A stretch of DNA of 64,000 nt, taken from Flavobacteriaceae bacterium (lineage in GTDB: Bacteria; Bacteroidota; Bacteroidia; Flavobacteriales; Flavobacteriaceae). Below, piece by piece: positions 8,305-16,323 of the stretch. Positions within the stretch are counted from its first letter, which is position 1; every line of letters starts with the position of its first letter. The stretch covers positions 1-64,000 of the forward strand of contig JAOZLL010000002.1 in assembly GCA_029934835.1 (NCBI GenBank), read 5' to 3'. The translations under genes and the position numbers were made by a program. The notes below the pieces were generated by a model. The model was not told the origin of the DNA. It worked only from the letters and a program-made list of their open reading frames with translations, and did not search any database.

Positions 8305-8355
8305 TTTTTTAACACTAATTTTGAATTTATAAGCAATAAAATGTAACGATTTCTA

Positions 8356-8382
8356 TTGATACTAGACAAATTCATATATTTG
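8356..8382 (+). promoter_or_regulatory. Promoter of the ABC exporter genes
   Basis: TATATTTG (8375-8382) is a good TAnnTTTG element, 20 bases before the ATG. A TTG lies at 8356-8358 with 16 bases between, slightly shorter than the usual spacing. Confidence 0.45.
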
Positions 8383-8402
8383 ACCACACTTTAAAAAAAA
8401 TC

Positions 8403-9335
8403 ATGAATCAACTATTACAAACAGAAAATATTGTTAAAAAATTTGGTGATTTTACTGCATTAAATGAAGTTTCAATCAGTGTTCCAAAAGCTAGTATTTT
8501 TGGGCTCTTAGGACCTAATGGTGCAGGAAAAACAACCTTAATTAGAGTTATCAACCAAATAACTTTACCCGACTCTGGACAAGTCTTATTAGATGGAAAG
8601 CCTCTACAATTAGATGATGTACAACACATTGGCTACTTACCTGAGGAACGAGGTTTATACAAAAGCATGAAAGTTGGTGAACAAGCTCTGTATTTAGCTC
8701 AACTTAAAGGCTTATCTCGAAGTGAAGCTCGTAAAAGATTAAAATATTGGTTTGATAAATTCGAAATTGGTGACTGGTGGGGCAAAAAAGTTCAGGAGCT
8801 TTCCAAAGGTATGGCACAGAAAATACAGTTTATTGTTACGGTATTACATGAACCAAAACTTCTAATTTTTGATGAACCTTTTAGTGGTTTCGATCCTATA
8901 AACGCTAATCTTATAAAAGATGAAATTCTTGAATTAAGGGATAAAGGTGCTACCATTATTTTCTCTACCCACCGAATGGAATCTGTTGAGGAACTATGTG
9001 AACACATTGCATTAATTGACAAAGCAAATAAAATTCTTGATGGAAATTTACAAGATATCAAACGTCAATTTAAGACCAATACTTTTGAAGTGGGATTACA
9101 TACAATCGATTCTGAATCCCTTAAAAAAGAATTGACTTCTAAATTTGAAGTCAATACAGCGAACTTTAAATCACTAGAAGATGATTTAAAATTAAATATC
9201 AAAATAAATGCAAGTGATTCTGCAAAAGATCTAATCAACTATCTGTCAGGTAAAGCAGAAATAAACCACTTTGTTGAAGTAATACCGAGTGCCAGTGAGA
9301 TTTTTATCAGAGCTGTAGAAAACAATAAAAAATAA
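8403..9335 (+). CDS. ABC transporter ATP-binding protein (NatA-like)
   Basis: The 310-residue ATPase of an ABC-2 exporter carries Walker A 'GPNGAGKTTLIR' near residue 37, the signature 'ELSKGMAQKIQF', Walker B 'LLIFDEPFSGFDP' and the switch His in 'FSTHRMESVEE'. The last 80 residues resemble the DUF4162 extension found on NatA-type ATPases. It begins 10 bases before its permease gene. Known NatAB systems export Na+ or other small compounds, but the substrate cannot be read from sequence. It diverges from marR across a region with two operators, so shared control is possible. Confidence 0.92.
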   Translation: MNQLLQTENIVKKFGDFTALNEVSISVPKASIFGLLGPNGAGKTTLIRVINQITLPDSGQVLLDGKPLQLDDVQHIGYLPEERGLYKSMKVGEQALYLAQLKGLSRSEARKRLKYWFDKFEIGDWWGKKVQELSKGMAQKIQFIVTVLHEPKLLIFDEPFSGFDPINANLIKDEILELRDKGATIIFSTHRMESVEELCEHIALIDKANKILDGNLQDIKRQFKTNTFEVGLHTIDSESLKKELTSKFEVNTANFKSLEDDLKLNIKINASDSAKDLINYLSGKAEINHFVEVIPSASEIFIRAVENNKK

Positions 9336-9345
9336 CATTAAGAAA

Positions 9346-10653
9346 ATGGATAAATTAAAACTAATAATAGTTCGAGAATTTTTAGCCAAAGTACGTAACA
9401 AAACTTTTATTGTTATGACCATTCTGGGACCACTTTTAATGTTGGGAATGATTGCTCTTATGACTTTTATTACCAAATCGAGTATTGATAAAGCGAGAAC
9501 AGTTTCTTATGTAAATAAATCTGAACTTTTTTCATTAAAAGATTTTCAAGATACAGAAAGCTTAAAGTTTATTGACCTTTCTCATTTAGATATTGAAACC
9601 GCTAAAGAAACAGTTAAAGACACCGACCAATATGGTCTTTTATATATCCCAAACAACAATATCATTGATGAAGTTGGTACCAAGATACAATTCTTTTCAA
9701 ACGAATCGCCTAGTGTAATTTTTACCGAAAAAATTGAAAATAGATTGGACAAACGATTGGGCTTACTAAAGATGGAAGAACTCCATGTTGATATAGAAAA
9801 GGTAAATGCCTCTAGAATAAAATCAGAAATGCAACTTCAAAATTTTGAAGGTGAAGAAACATCCAAATTTATTAACGAAATAAAACTTGCCATCGGAACC
9901 ATAGCTGGTTATTTTATTATGCTATTTATTCTGATTTATGGTGCTATGGTAATGCGGAGTGTTATTGAAGAAAAAACCAGTCGTATTATAGAAGTTATTG
10001 TATCATCTGTAAAACCTTTTCAGTTGATGCTAGGCAAGGTTTTAGGAACTGCAGCAGCAGGAATATTACAATTTATTATTTGGGGTGTTGTACTTAGTAT
10101 TCTATATATATTTTTATTACCAGCCCTTGGTATTAACACAAGTCCACAAGTTAGTCAAGAACAACTTGAAATGGCAAAAGAAGTTGCTGCAAATACTAAA
10201 ATTGAGTTATTAATTCAAGAGTTATGGCAATTACCAATTGCTACTATTATGATTTCATTCTTATTATTTTTTATTGGTGGATTCTTATTATATAGTTCAC
10301 TTTATGCAGCCATAGGTGCCGCAGTTGATAATGAAACAGATACTCAACAATTTATGATGCCTGTTATTATGCCGCTAATGTTAGGAATCTATGTAGGTTT
10401 TGCAGTAGTCATTAACGATCCACATGGCACATTGGCAACTACATTTTCAATGATACCATTTACATCTCCTATTGTAATGATGATGCGAATTCCTCTTGGT
10501 GCACCACTATGGCAAATAGTAGTATCTTTGGTATTGTTATTGCTAACTTTTTTAGGAATGATTTGGTTTGCTGCAAAAATTTATCGCGTAGGAATATTGA
10601 TGTATGGCAAGAAACCAAGCTATAAGGAATTGTATAAGTGGTTGAAATATTAG
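9346..10653 (+). CDS. ABC-2 type transporter permease (NatB-like)
   Basis: The 435-residue membrane protein has the ABC-2 permease plan. One N-terminal membrane helix ('TFIVMTILGPLLMLGMIALMT') is followed by a roughly 140-residue extracytoplasmic loop and then five further hydrophobic segments from about residue 185. 'VMRSVIEEKTSRIIEVIVSS' is the coupling-helix region typical of this family. It pairs with the ATPase 10 bases upstream. The substrate is unknown. Its TAG stop lies inside the heptamer array that follows. Confidence 0.9.
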   Translation: MDKLKLIIVREFLAKVRNKTFIVMTILGPLLMLGMIALMTFITKSSIDKARTVSYVNKSELFSLKDFQDTESLKFIDLSHLDIETAKETVKDTDQYGLLYIPNNNIIDEVGTKIQFFSNESPSVIFTEKIENRLDKRLGLLKMEELHVDIEKVNASRIKSEMQLQNFEGEETSKFINEIKLAIGTIAGYFIMLFILIYGAMVMRSVIEEKTSRIIEVIVSSVKPFQLMLGKVLGTAAAGILQFIIWGVVLSILYIFLLPALGINTSPQVSQEQLEMAKEVAANTKIELLIQELWQLPIATIMISFLLFFIGGFLLYSSLYAAIGAAVDNETDTQQFMMPVIMPLMLGIYVGFAVVINDPHGTLATTFSMIPFTSPIVMMMRIPLGAPLWQIVVSLVLLLLTFLGMIWFAAKIYRVGILMYGKKPSYKELYKWLKY

Positions 10654-10687
10654 ATATTAGACTCATAGACAAAAGACTATAGACTGA
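10652..10687 (+). repeat. Heptamer array (AGACTnn-like words)
   Basis: AGATATT, AGACTCA, (T), AGACAAA, AGACTAT, AGACTGA. The array starts within the TAG stop of the permease gene and has one extra T between the second and third words. It shares the words AGACTCA and AGACTGA with the array at 3671. Confidence 0.75.
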
Positions 10688-10729
10688 TGTATGATTTATT
10701 TAACCTGAGATAAAAGACTTAAAAAAAAT

Positions 10730-11893
10730 ATGAGTAGAATATTAATTATAGAAGATGAAACGGCTATCCGTCGCGTACTTAAAAAAATAATTTCTGAAGA
10801 AAGCTCTAGTTATGAGGTTTTTGAAGCTGAAGATGGAATGAAAGGCATTGAACTCATCAAAGAAAATGATTATGATCTTGTCTTATGTGATATTAAAATG
10901 CCAAAAATGGATGGTGTTGAAGTATTACAATATGGTAAAAAAATAAAACCCGAATTACCCTTCTTAATGATCTCTGGACATGGTGATCTAGAAACTGCCG
11001 TAAGCACGATGCGTCTTGGAGCCTTTGACTACATATCTAAACCACCTGATTTAAACCGACTTTTAAATGCAGTAAGGAATGCATTAGATCAAAAAGAATT
11101 AGTCGTTGAAAACAAACGTTTAAAAAAGAAAGTTAGTAAGAATTATGAAATGATTGGTGAGAGTGATTCCATTAATCATATCAAAGAAATAATCGAAAAA
11201 GTTGCTCCAACTGAAGCTCGAGTTTTAATTACTGGTTCTAACGGAACTGGAAAAGAACTAGTTGCGCATTGGCTTCATGAAAAAAGTGAGCGAAGCAATG
11301 GACCTATGATTGAAGTAAATTGTGCTGCCATTCCTTCTGAATTGATTGAAAGCGAATTATTTGGTCATCAAAAAGGCTCGTTTACAGGTGCTAGTAAAGA
11401 TAGAGCAGGAAAATTTGAAGCTGCAAATGGAGGTACCATATTTCTAGATGAAGTTGGTGATATGAGTCTTTCTGCTCAAGCAAAAGTATTACGAGCATTA
11501 CAAGAACACAAGGTGTCACGAGTTGGTAGTGATAAAGATATAAAAGTAGATGTAAGAGTTATTGCTGCCACCAATAAAAACCTTAAAAAAGAAATTGAAG
11601 AAGGTAATTTTAGAGAGGATTTATATCATAGGCTGGCTGTCATACTTATTAATGTTCCTTCTTTAAATGAACGTAGAAATGATATTCCATTATTGATTCA
11701 ATATTTCACTAAAAGTATTGCCAAAGAACAAGGAACAAGTGTCAAATCATTTAGTAAAAAAGCAATTAAACTATTACAAGAATACGATTGGACAGGAAAT
11801 ATTCGTGAGTTACGTAATGTAGTGGAACGCTTAATTATTCTCGGAGAAGAAGAGGTTTCTGAAAAAGATGTAAAATTGTTTGCTAGTAAATAG
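10730..11893 (+). CDS. Sigma-54 activator with receiver domain, lacking a DNA-binding domain
   Basis: The 387-residue protein has an N-terminal response-regulator receiver domain (acidic pair at 9-10, phosphoacceptor Asp54 in 'LVLCDIKMP', conserved Lys in 'YISKPP'). A sigma-54 AAA+ ATPase follows: Walker A GSNGTGKE at 169-176, sigma-54 contact loop GSFTGA at 216-221, Walker B 'IFLDE' near 237-241. The protein ends about ten residues after the usual AAA+ boundary 'RELRNVVERLIILG', so the Fis-type helix-turn-helix of NtrC proteins is absent. The frame closes normally, so this does not look like a truncation. I see no cognate kinase gene nearby. It may activate sigma-54 promoters from solution or via a partner. 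It is followed by the PPK2 gene 20 bases on. Confidence 0.92.
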   Translation: MSRILIIEDETAIRRVLKKIISEESSSYEVFEAEDGMKGIELIKENDYDLVLCDIKMPKMDGVEVLQYGKKIKPELPFLMISGHGDLETAVSTMRLGAFDYISKPPDLNRLLNAVRNALDQKELVVENKRLKKKVSKNYEMIGESDSINHIKEIIEKVAPTEARVLITGSNGTGKELVAHWLHEKSERSNGPMIEVNCAAIPSELIESELFGHQKGSFTGASKDRAGKFEAANGGTIFLDEVGDMSLSAQAKVLRALQEHKVSRVGSDKDIKVDVRVIAATNKNLKKEIEEGNFREDLYHRLAVILINVPSLNERRNDIPLLIQYFTKSIAKEQGTSVKSFSKKAIKLLQEYDWTGNIRELRNVVERLIILGEEEVSEKDVKLFASK

Positions 11894-11913
11894 TAAAACT
11901 TAATATTTCAAAA

Positions 11914-12768
11914 ATGAATTGGGATAACTATCAAGTCAAAAATATAGTTTCATTAAAAGACTATAAAAGTCTTGAAACCATTGAAAATGCTAAAAAAGAA
12001 TTAAAAAAAGTCCGTAAACAGCTAGCTAAACTTCAAGATGCTATGTATGCAGAACATAAGCACAGTGTTTTAATCTGCCTACAAGGGATGGATACTAGTG
12101 GTAAGGATAGTTTAATTCGTGAGGTTTTTAAAAATATCAATGCCAATGGAATAAATATTCACAGTTTTAAAGTACCAACAAGTAAAGAACTGGCTCACGA
12201 TTACTTATGGAGACATTACATTGTATTACCCGAACGTGGTAAAATTGGAGTATTTAATCGTACACATTATGAAAATGTATTAGTGACACGAGTACATCCT
12301 GGATATATATTAGGTGAAAATATTCCTAATATTAAAAGCATTACTGATATTGATGATAATTTTTATCATCAAAGGATGCAACAAATCAATGATTTTGAAA
12401 AACACTTGGTTGAGAATGGGACAATAATTCTCAAATTCTACTTACATCTTTCAAAAGAGGAGCAAAAAAACAGATTATTACGACGTTTAGACATTCCCGA
12501 GAAAAACTGGAAATTCTCTGCTGGTGATTTAAAAGAACGTAAACTTTGGTCAAAATATATGTCAGCTTATGAAGATATGCTTTCACACACTTCGAAACCT
12601 AATGCTCCTTGGTATATAATTCCTGCTGACAATAAAGAAACAGCTCGTTTACGAGTTGGTCAAATTCTTATAAATTTATTATCAAAATATGAATTTAAAT
12701 ACCCGATATTAACAGATGTTGATAAAAAAGAACTAAATATTTTTCGTCAAGAGCTAGAAAATGAGTAA
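11914..12768 (+). CDS. Polyphosphate kinase 2 family protein (PPK2)
   Basis: The 284-residue P-loop kinase transfers phosphate between polyphosphate and nucleotides. Walker A is GMDTSGKDS at 58-66. The family's lid/Walker B area is 'GKIGVFNRTHYENVLVTRVHP' (FNRTHYE at 114-120), followed by 'LRRLDIPEKNWKFSAGDLKER'. Length and motif order match single-domain PPK2. Whether it prefers NDP or NMP cannot be told here. It lies 20 bases after the sigma-54 activator, suggesting co-transcription and a stress or energy role. Confidence 0.9.
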   Translation: MNWDNYQVKNIVSLKDYKSLETIENAKKELKKVRKQLAKLQDAMYAEHKHSVLICLQGMDTSGKDSLIREVFKNINANGINIHSFKVPTSKELAHDYLWRHYIVLPERGKIGVFNRTHYENVLVTRVHPGYILGENIPNIKSITDIDDNFYHQRMQQINDFEKHLVENGTIILKFYLHLSKEEQKNRLLRRLDIPEKNWKFSAGDLKERKLWSKYMSAYEDMLSHTSKPNAPWYIIPADNKETARLRVGQILINLLSKYEFKYPILTDVDKKELNIFRQELENE

Positions 12769-12793
12769 CTTGCGGTTAGAAACTCATCCAAAA

Positions 12794-12875
12794 TAACATC
12801 CCTCTATTATAATTTTTTGTTGCCCCCAAGTATGTTTATACATATTGGACTAATTAAAAATTATAAAAGATGTTA
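12794..12875. repeat. Imperfect inverted repeat between ppk2 and the LRR gene
   Basis: TAACATC-(6)-TTATAATTTTT at 12794-12817 faces AAAAATTATAA-(2)-GATGTTA at 12856-12875, with a 38-base loop. It could fold into a long hairpin in the leader of the LRR mRNA or be the remnant of a small mobile repeat. The rest of the 212-base gap has no other clear signal. Confidence 0.55.
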
Positions 12876-12980
12876 CTCTTTAATCAAATTTTCGGCAATT
12901 CCAAGACAAGGAATTTTGGAAGCAATAATTTGCTTCATAAAAAATGTCATTATTTAAGTTTAACAATTAAAACAAAAGCT

Positions 12981-15050
12981 ATGAAAACTTTAATTGCTAT
13001 GTTACTACTTGTTGGTACCTCTATTTTTGCACAATCTGTTGCTATTCCAGATATTAGATTTGAAAGAGCTTTAATAGATTTAGGTATTGACTCTGACAAA
13101 TCTGTAAATGGTATTGCTAATCTGGAAGATCTTATTTCAGTTACAGAGTTAAACCTATTCAATAAAGGAATATATGATTTAACTGGTATTGAGCATTTTA
13201 GCTCTTTACGTATATTAAATTGTTCTCAGAACAAATTAACAAGAGTAAATATTAGCACGTTAATCAATCTCAATAAATTTATTTGTAATAACAATCAAAT
13301 TAGCTATTTAGATCTTGATAAAAACAAATACTTAGAAATCTTAGGATGTAGTGTTAATAACTTAACATCCTTAGACTTATCCAACAACAAACTTATCAAA
13401 AAAGTATACTGTAGTAGTAATCAACTAAAAGATATTAATATCAATAATGCTTCTCTAATCTGTTTAAATTGTGACAACAACAATCTAACCGAATTAAATA
13501 TCAGTAAAGCGATAAACCTTGAGAAGTTATCATGTAGTAGTAATCTACTAAAAAAATTAAATCTTAATAATAACAAAGCTTTAACCAAAATAAATTGTAA
13601 CAATAACAAACTATTTGCTCTTTGCCTAAAAAATGATCGTAATGATGTATTAGAAGTTGTAAATGCCACATTTAATCCTGGTTTAAAATGTATTGAAGTT
13701 GATAAATTAGAAAATGGAATATCAAGCTCATGGTTCAAAAGTCTAGAAACTAGTTTTTCTACAAATTGCTGTACAGCGATTCCAGATGAAAATTTTGAAA
13801 AATTACTAATAAAATTGGGATATGATTTTGGAACTCCTGACAAAAAGGTATTAACAGTATCAATTGACAATATACGATTTCTTGATGTATCAAATAGAAA
13901 CATTAAAAGTCTAGAAGGAATTGAAGCTTTTAATGCTTTGGAAATTCTATACTGTTTTTCGAATGATCTTTCCAATTTAGACTTGAGTAAAAATACCTAT
14001 TTAACAGAAATTAGATGCCAAAATAATAACTTAAAAATATTAAACATTAAAGGTTTATCTAAACTTAAACAGCTAAGCTGCAGTAAAAATCAATTATCAT
14101 ATCTAGACTTATCGTCTGCTTCACTTTTAGAAGAATTGTATACATCCAAAAATAAACTAGCACAAATAAATATCTCTAACTCAACACATTTACAGGTATT
14201 GTTATGTGACAACAATAGACTTAACAATCTATTAATTCCACAAACAAATCAAATAACTAATATTGATTGTAGTAGTAATTTTATTAAAAATATCCAAATA
14301 GACACTTTCAGTAATTTAACGAAATTCAATTGCTCAAACAATGATTTGGTTGAACTCGATATAACTAAAAACACAAAGCTATCATTTTTAAATTGTAGCA
14401 ACAATAAAATAAAACATCTAATTTTAGAAAATCCTATATTAAATGTTTTGAATTGTAATAGAAATCAACTTAGCGTATTAGATGTAAGTAGATCAATGCT
14501 ATTGACAAGCATAGAATGCGAACACAACCAACTGAAAATATTAGATTTAGATGATTTAAGTAATTTAAAAAAACTAGTAATTAATAATAACCTTTTAACT
14601 GAAATGGATTTTTCTACAAATATTTCGTTGACTCATATTAATTGTAGTACTAATCGTATTGAGAATCTTGATTTCACAAACAATTCAGTTTTAAAAAATT
14701 TATACTGTTCAAGTAATACTTTAAAAAGTATTAAACTTGAAAACTTAACATATTTAGAGCAATTGTATTGTCCTGACAACAAATTGAAAACTCTTGATTT
14801 AAGTACAAATACAAATTTAATAACTGTAAAATGTTATAATAATTACTTGACCTCTCTTTTTATAAATAATGGAAATAATGAATCTCTAATTAACTTTGAT
14901 GCAGAAAAAAATAATTATTTAACCTGTATACAGGTTGATGATCCATTTGCTGCTTTGTCAAAGAAAGGAATATATCAAAACTGGAAAAAAAATACACTTG
15001 CCCAATATAGTGGTGGTTGTGATACCGAATTAAGTGTAAAATTTAAATAA
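12981..15050 (+). CDS. Secreted leucine-rich-repeat protein, two-module
   Basis: The start is the ATG at 12981, which gives a clean signal peptide 'MKTLIAMLLLVGTSIFAQ'; an upstream in-frame extension has no such start. The 689-residue protein consists of about 21-residue leucine-rich repeats of the flavobacterial form 'LxxLxCSxNxLxxLDLSxN'. It falls into two modules. Each opens with 'AIPDxxFExxLIxLG' (near mature residues 3 and 255) and closes with 'LxCIxVD' followed by a 'W' segment and a Cys near the end. No type IX C-terminal sorting domain is visible, although this family often has one. Binding to other proteins or surface glycans is a guess from the fold. Confidence 0.85.
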   Translation: MKTLIAMLLLVGTSIFAQSVAIPDIRFERALIDLGIDSDKSVNGIANLEDLISVTELNLFNKGIYDLTGIEHFSSLRILNCSQNKLTRVNISTLINLNKFICNNNQISYLDLDKNKYLEILGCSVNNLTSLDLSNNKLIKKVYCSSNQLKDININNASLICLNCDNNNLTELNISKAINLEKLSCSSNLLKKLNLNNNKALTKINCNNNKLFALCLKNDRNDVLEVVNATFNPGLKCIEVDKLENGISSSWFKSLETSFSTNCCTAIPDENFEKLLIKLGYDFGTPDKKVLTVSIDNIRFLDVSNRNIKSLEGIEAFNALEILYCFSNDLSNLDLSKNTYLTEIRCQNNNLKILNIKGLSKLKQLSCSKNQLSYLDLSSASLLEELYTSKNKLAQINISNSTHLQVLLCDNNRLNNLLIPQTNQITNIDCSSNFIKNIQIDTFSNLTKFNCSNNDLVELDITKNTKLSFLNCSNNKIKHLILENPILNVLNCNRNQLSVLDVSRSMLLTSIECEHNQLKILDLDDLSNLKKLVINNNLLTEMDFSTNISLTHINCSTNRIENLDFTNNSVLKNLYCSSNTLKSIKLENLTYLEQLYCPDNKLKTLDLSTNTNLITVKCYNNYLTSLFINNGNNESLINFDAEKNNYLTCIQVDDPFAALSKKGIYQNWKKNTLAQYSGGCDTELSVKFK

Positions 15051-15051
15051 T

Positions 15052-15084
15052 AAAAAAAGGGAGTAAAAATTACTCCCTTTTTTT
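15052..15084. terminator. Bidirectional terminator between LRR and acyl-CoA dehydrogenase genes
   Basis: AAAAAAAGGGAGTA (15052-15065) pairs with TACTCCCTTTTTTT (15071-15084) across a 5-base loop. A and T runs on both sides make it work in both directions. Confidence 0.9.
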
Positions 15085-15102
15085 CTACATAAATTTTCTA
15101 AT

Positions 15103-16245
15103 CTAATCTCTTAGAATAGCTCTTGAAATCACTATCTGTTGAATTTCTGAAGTTCCTTCATAAATCTGTGTGATTTTTGCATCACGCATCATACGTTCTA
15201 CATGATATTCTTTAACATAGCCATAACCACCATGAATTTGAACAGCTTCAGTGGTTACACGCATTGCCATTTCTGCAGCATAGTATTTTGCCATGGCTCC
15301 CGATAAATCATAGTTGTTATGCTGATCTTTATCCCAAGCAGCTTTCATACATAAATGACGTGCTGCATCTATTTCTGTTTTCATATCCGCCAATTTAAAT
15401 GCAATGGCTTGATGTCTACTAATTTCTTTTCCAAAAGCTTTACGTTCTTTTGAATATTGAAGTGCACGCTCATAAGCACCAGAGGCAATCCCTAAAGCTT
15501 GAGAAGCGATACCAATTCGACCACCACTTAAAGTTTTCATGGCAAAAGTGAAACCAAAACCATCATCGCCAATACGATTTTCTTTTGGCACTTTTACATC
15601 GGTAAAAAGTAATGAATGTGTATCAGAACCACGAATTCCCATTTTATGTTCTTTTGCACCAACTACAAAACCTTCCATTCCTTTCTCCATAATAAATGCG
15701 TTGATTCCATGATGTGCTTTTTCTGGATGTGTATGTGCAATTACTAAATAGATATCAGCAGTTCTACCGTTGGTAATCCAATTTTTTGTACCATTTATTA
15801 GGTAATGGTCTCCTTTATCTTCGGCAATTGTACGTTGTTTTGTAGCATCACTACCAGCTTCTGGTTCACTTAATGCAAAAGCACCGATTACTTCACCTGT
15901 TGCCAGCTTAGTTAAATACTTTTGTTTTTGCTCTTCTGTCCCATAAGTTTCCAATCCCCAACAAACCAAAGAATTATTTACAGACATGACTACGGAAGCA
16001 GACGCATCTACTTTTGATATTTCTTCCATCGCCAACACATAGGATATAGCATCCATTCCGCCACCGCCGTATTTTGGATCAACCATCATTCCAAGAAAAC
16101 CTAGTTCTCCCATTTTTTTAATTTGTTCAGTAGGAAATTCTTCTTTTTCGTCTCGTTCAATAACACCTGGTAATAATTCTGTATTTGCGAAATCACGAGC
16201 TGCATCACGAATCATTATGTGTTCTTCTGTTAAGCTAAAATCCAT
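15103..16245 (-). CDS. Acyl-CoA dehydrogenase, short/medium-chain type
   Basis: The 380-residue FAD-dependent dehydrogenase oxidises acyl-CoA to enoyl-CoA. Family motifs are 'FALSEPEAGSDATKQRT' near residue 125, 'QIHGGYGYVKEYHVERMMRD' and 'IYEGTSEIQQIV', in which Glu363 is the expected catalytic base, as in butyryl-CoA dehydrogenases. Length is that of the core family. It is adjacent to a second 380-residue paralogue 78 bases upstream on the same strand, and the gap between them carries an 8-base-period repeat. Electron acceptor genes (etfAB) are not in the window. Substrate length is not certain. Confidence 0.93.
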   Translation of the reverse strand: MDFSLTEEHIMIRDAARDFANTELLPGVIERDEKEEFPTEQIKKMGELGFLGMMVDPKYGGGGMDAISYVLAMEEISKVDASASVVMSVNNSLVCWGLETYGTEEQKQKYLTKLATGEVIGAFALSEPEAGSDATKQRTIAEDKGDHYLINGTKNWITNGRTADIYLVIAHTHPEKAHHGINAFIMEKGMEGFVVGAKEHKMGIRGSDTHSLLFTDVKVPKENRIGDDGFGFTFAMKTLSGGRIGIASQALGIASGAYERALQYSKERKAFGKEISRHQAIAFKLADMKTEIDAARHLCMKAAWDKDQHNNYDLSGAMAKYYAAEMAMRVTTEAVQIHGGYGYVKEYHVERMMRDAKITQIYEGTSEIQQIVISRAILRD

Positions 16246-16251
16246 ATGTAT

Positions 16252-16291
16252 AAGTTTATAATGTTAAAAGTTTGTAACGTTTTAAAGTTCT
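16252..16291. repeat. Octamer array (AAnGTTnT-like)
   Basis: AAGTTTAT, AATGTTAA, AAGTTTGT, AACGTTTT, AAAGTTCT follow without gaps. The period is 8 where the other arrays have 7. It lies between two acyl-CoA dehydrogenase genes, 6 bases from a start codon, so it would be part of an mRNA leader. Confidence 0.55.
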
Positions 16292-16323
16292 TATAGTAAA
16301 ATATTTTATAATATATATTTCTC

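Noticed and set aside
8238-8387. N-terminal extension of MarR
   Set aside because: Would translate the operators and promoter; normal MarR length begins at 8237.
13421-13975. Minus-strand ORF of 184 codons
   Set aside because: Antisense shadow of the LRR gene; its repeats mirror the LRR codons.
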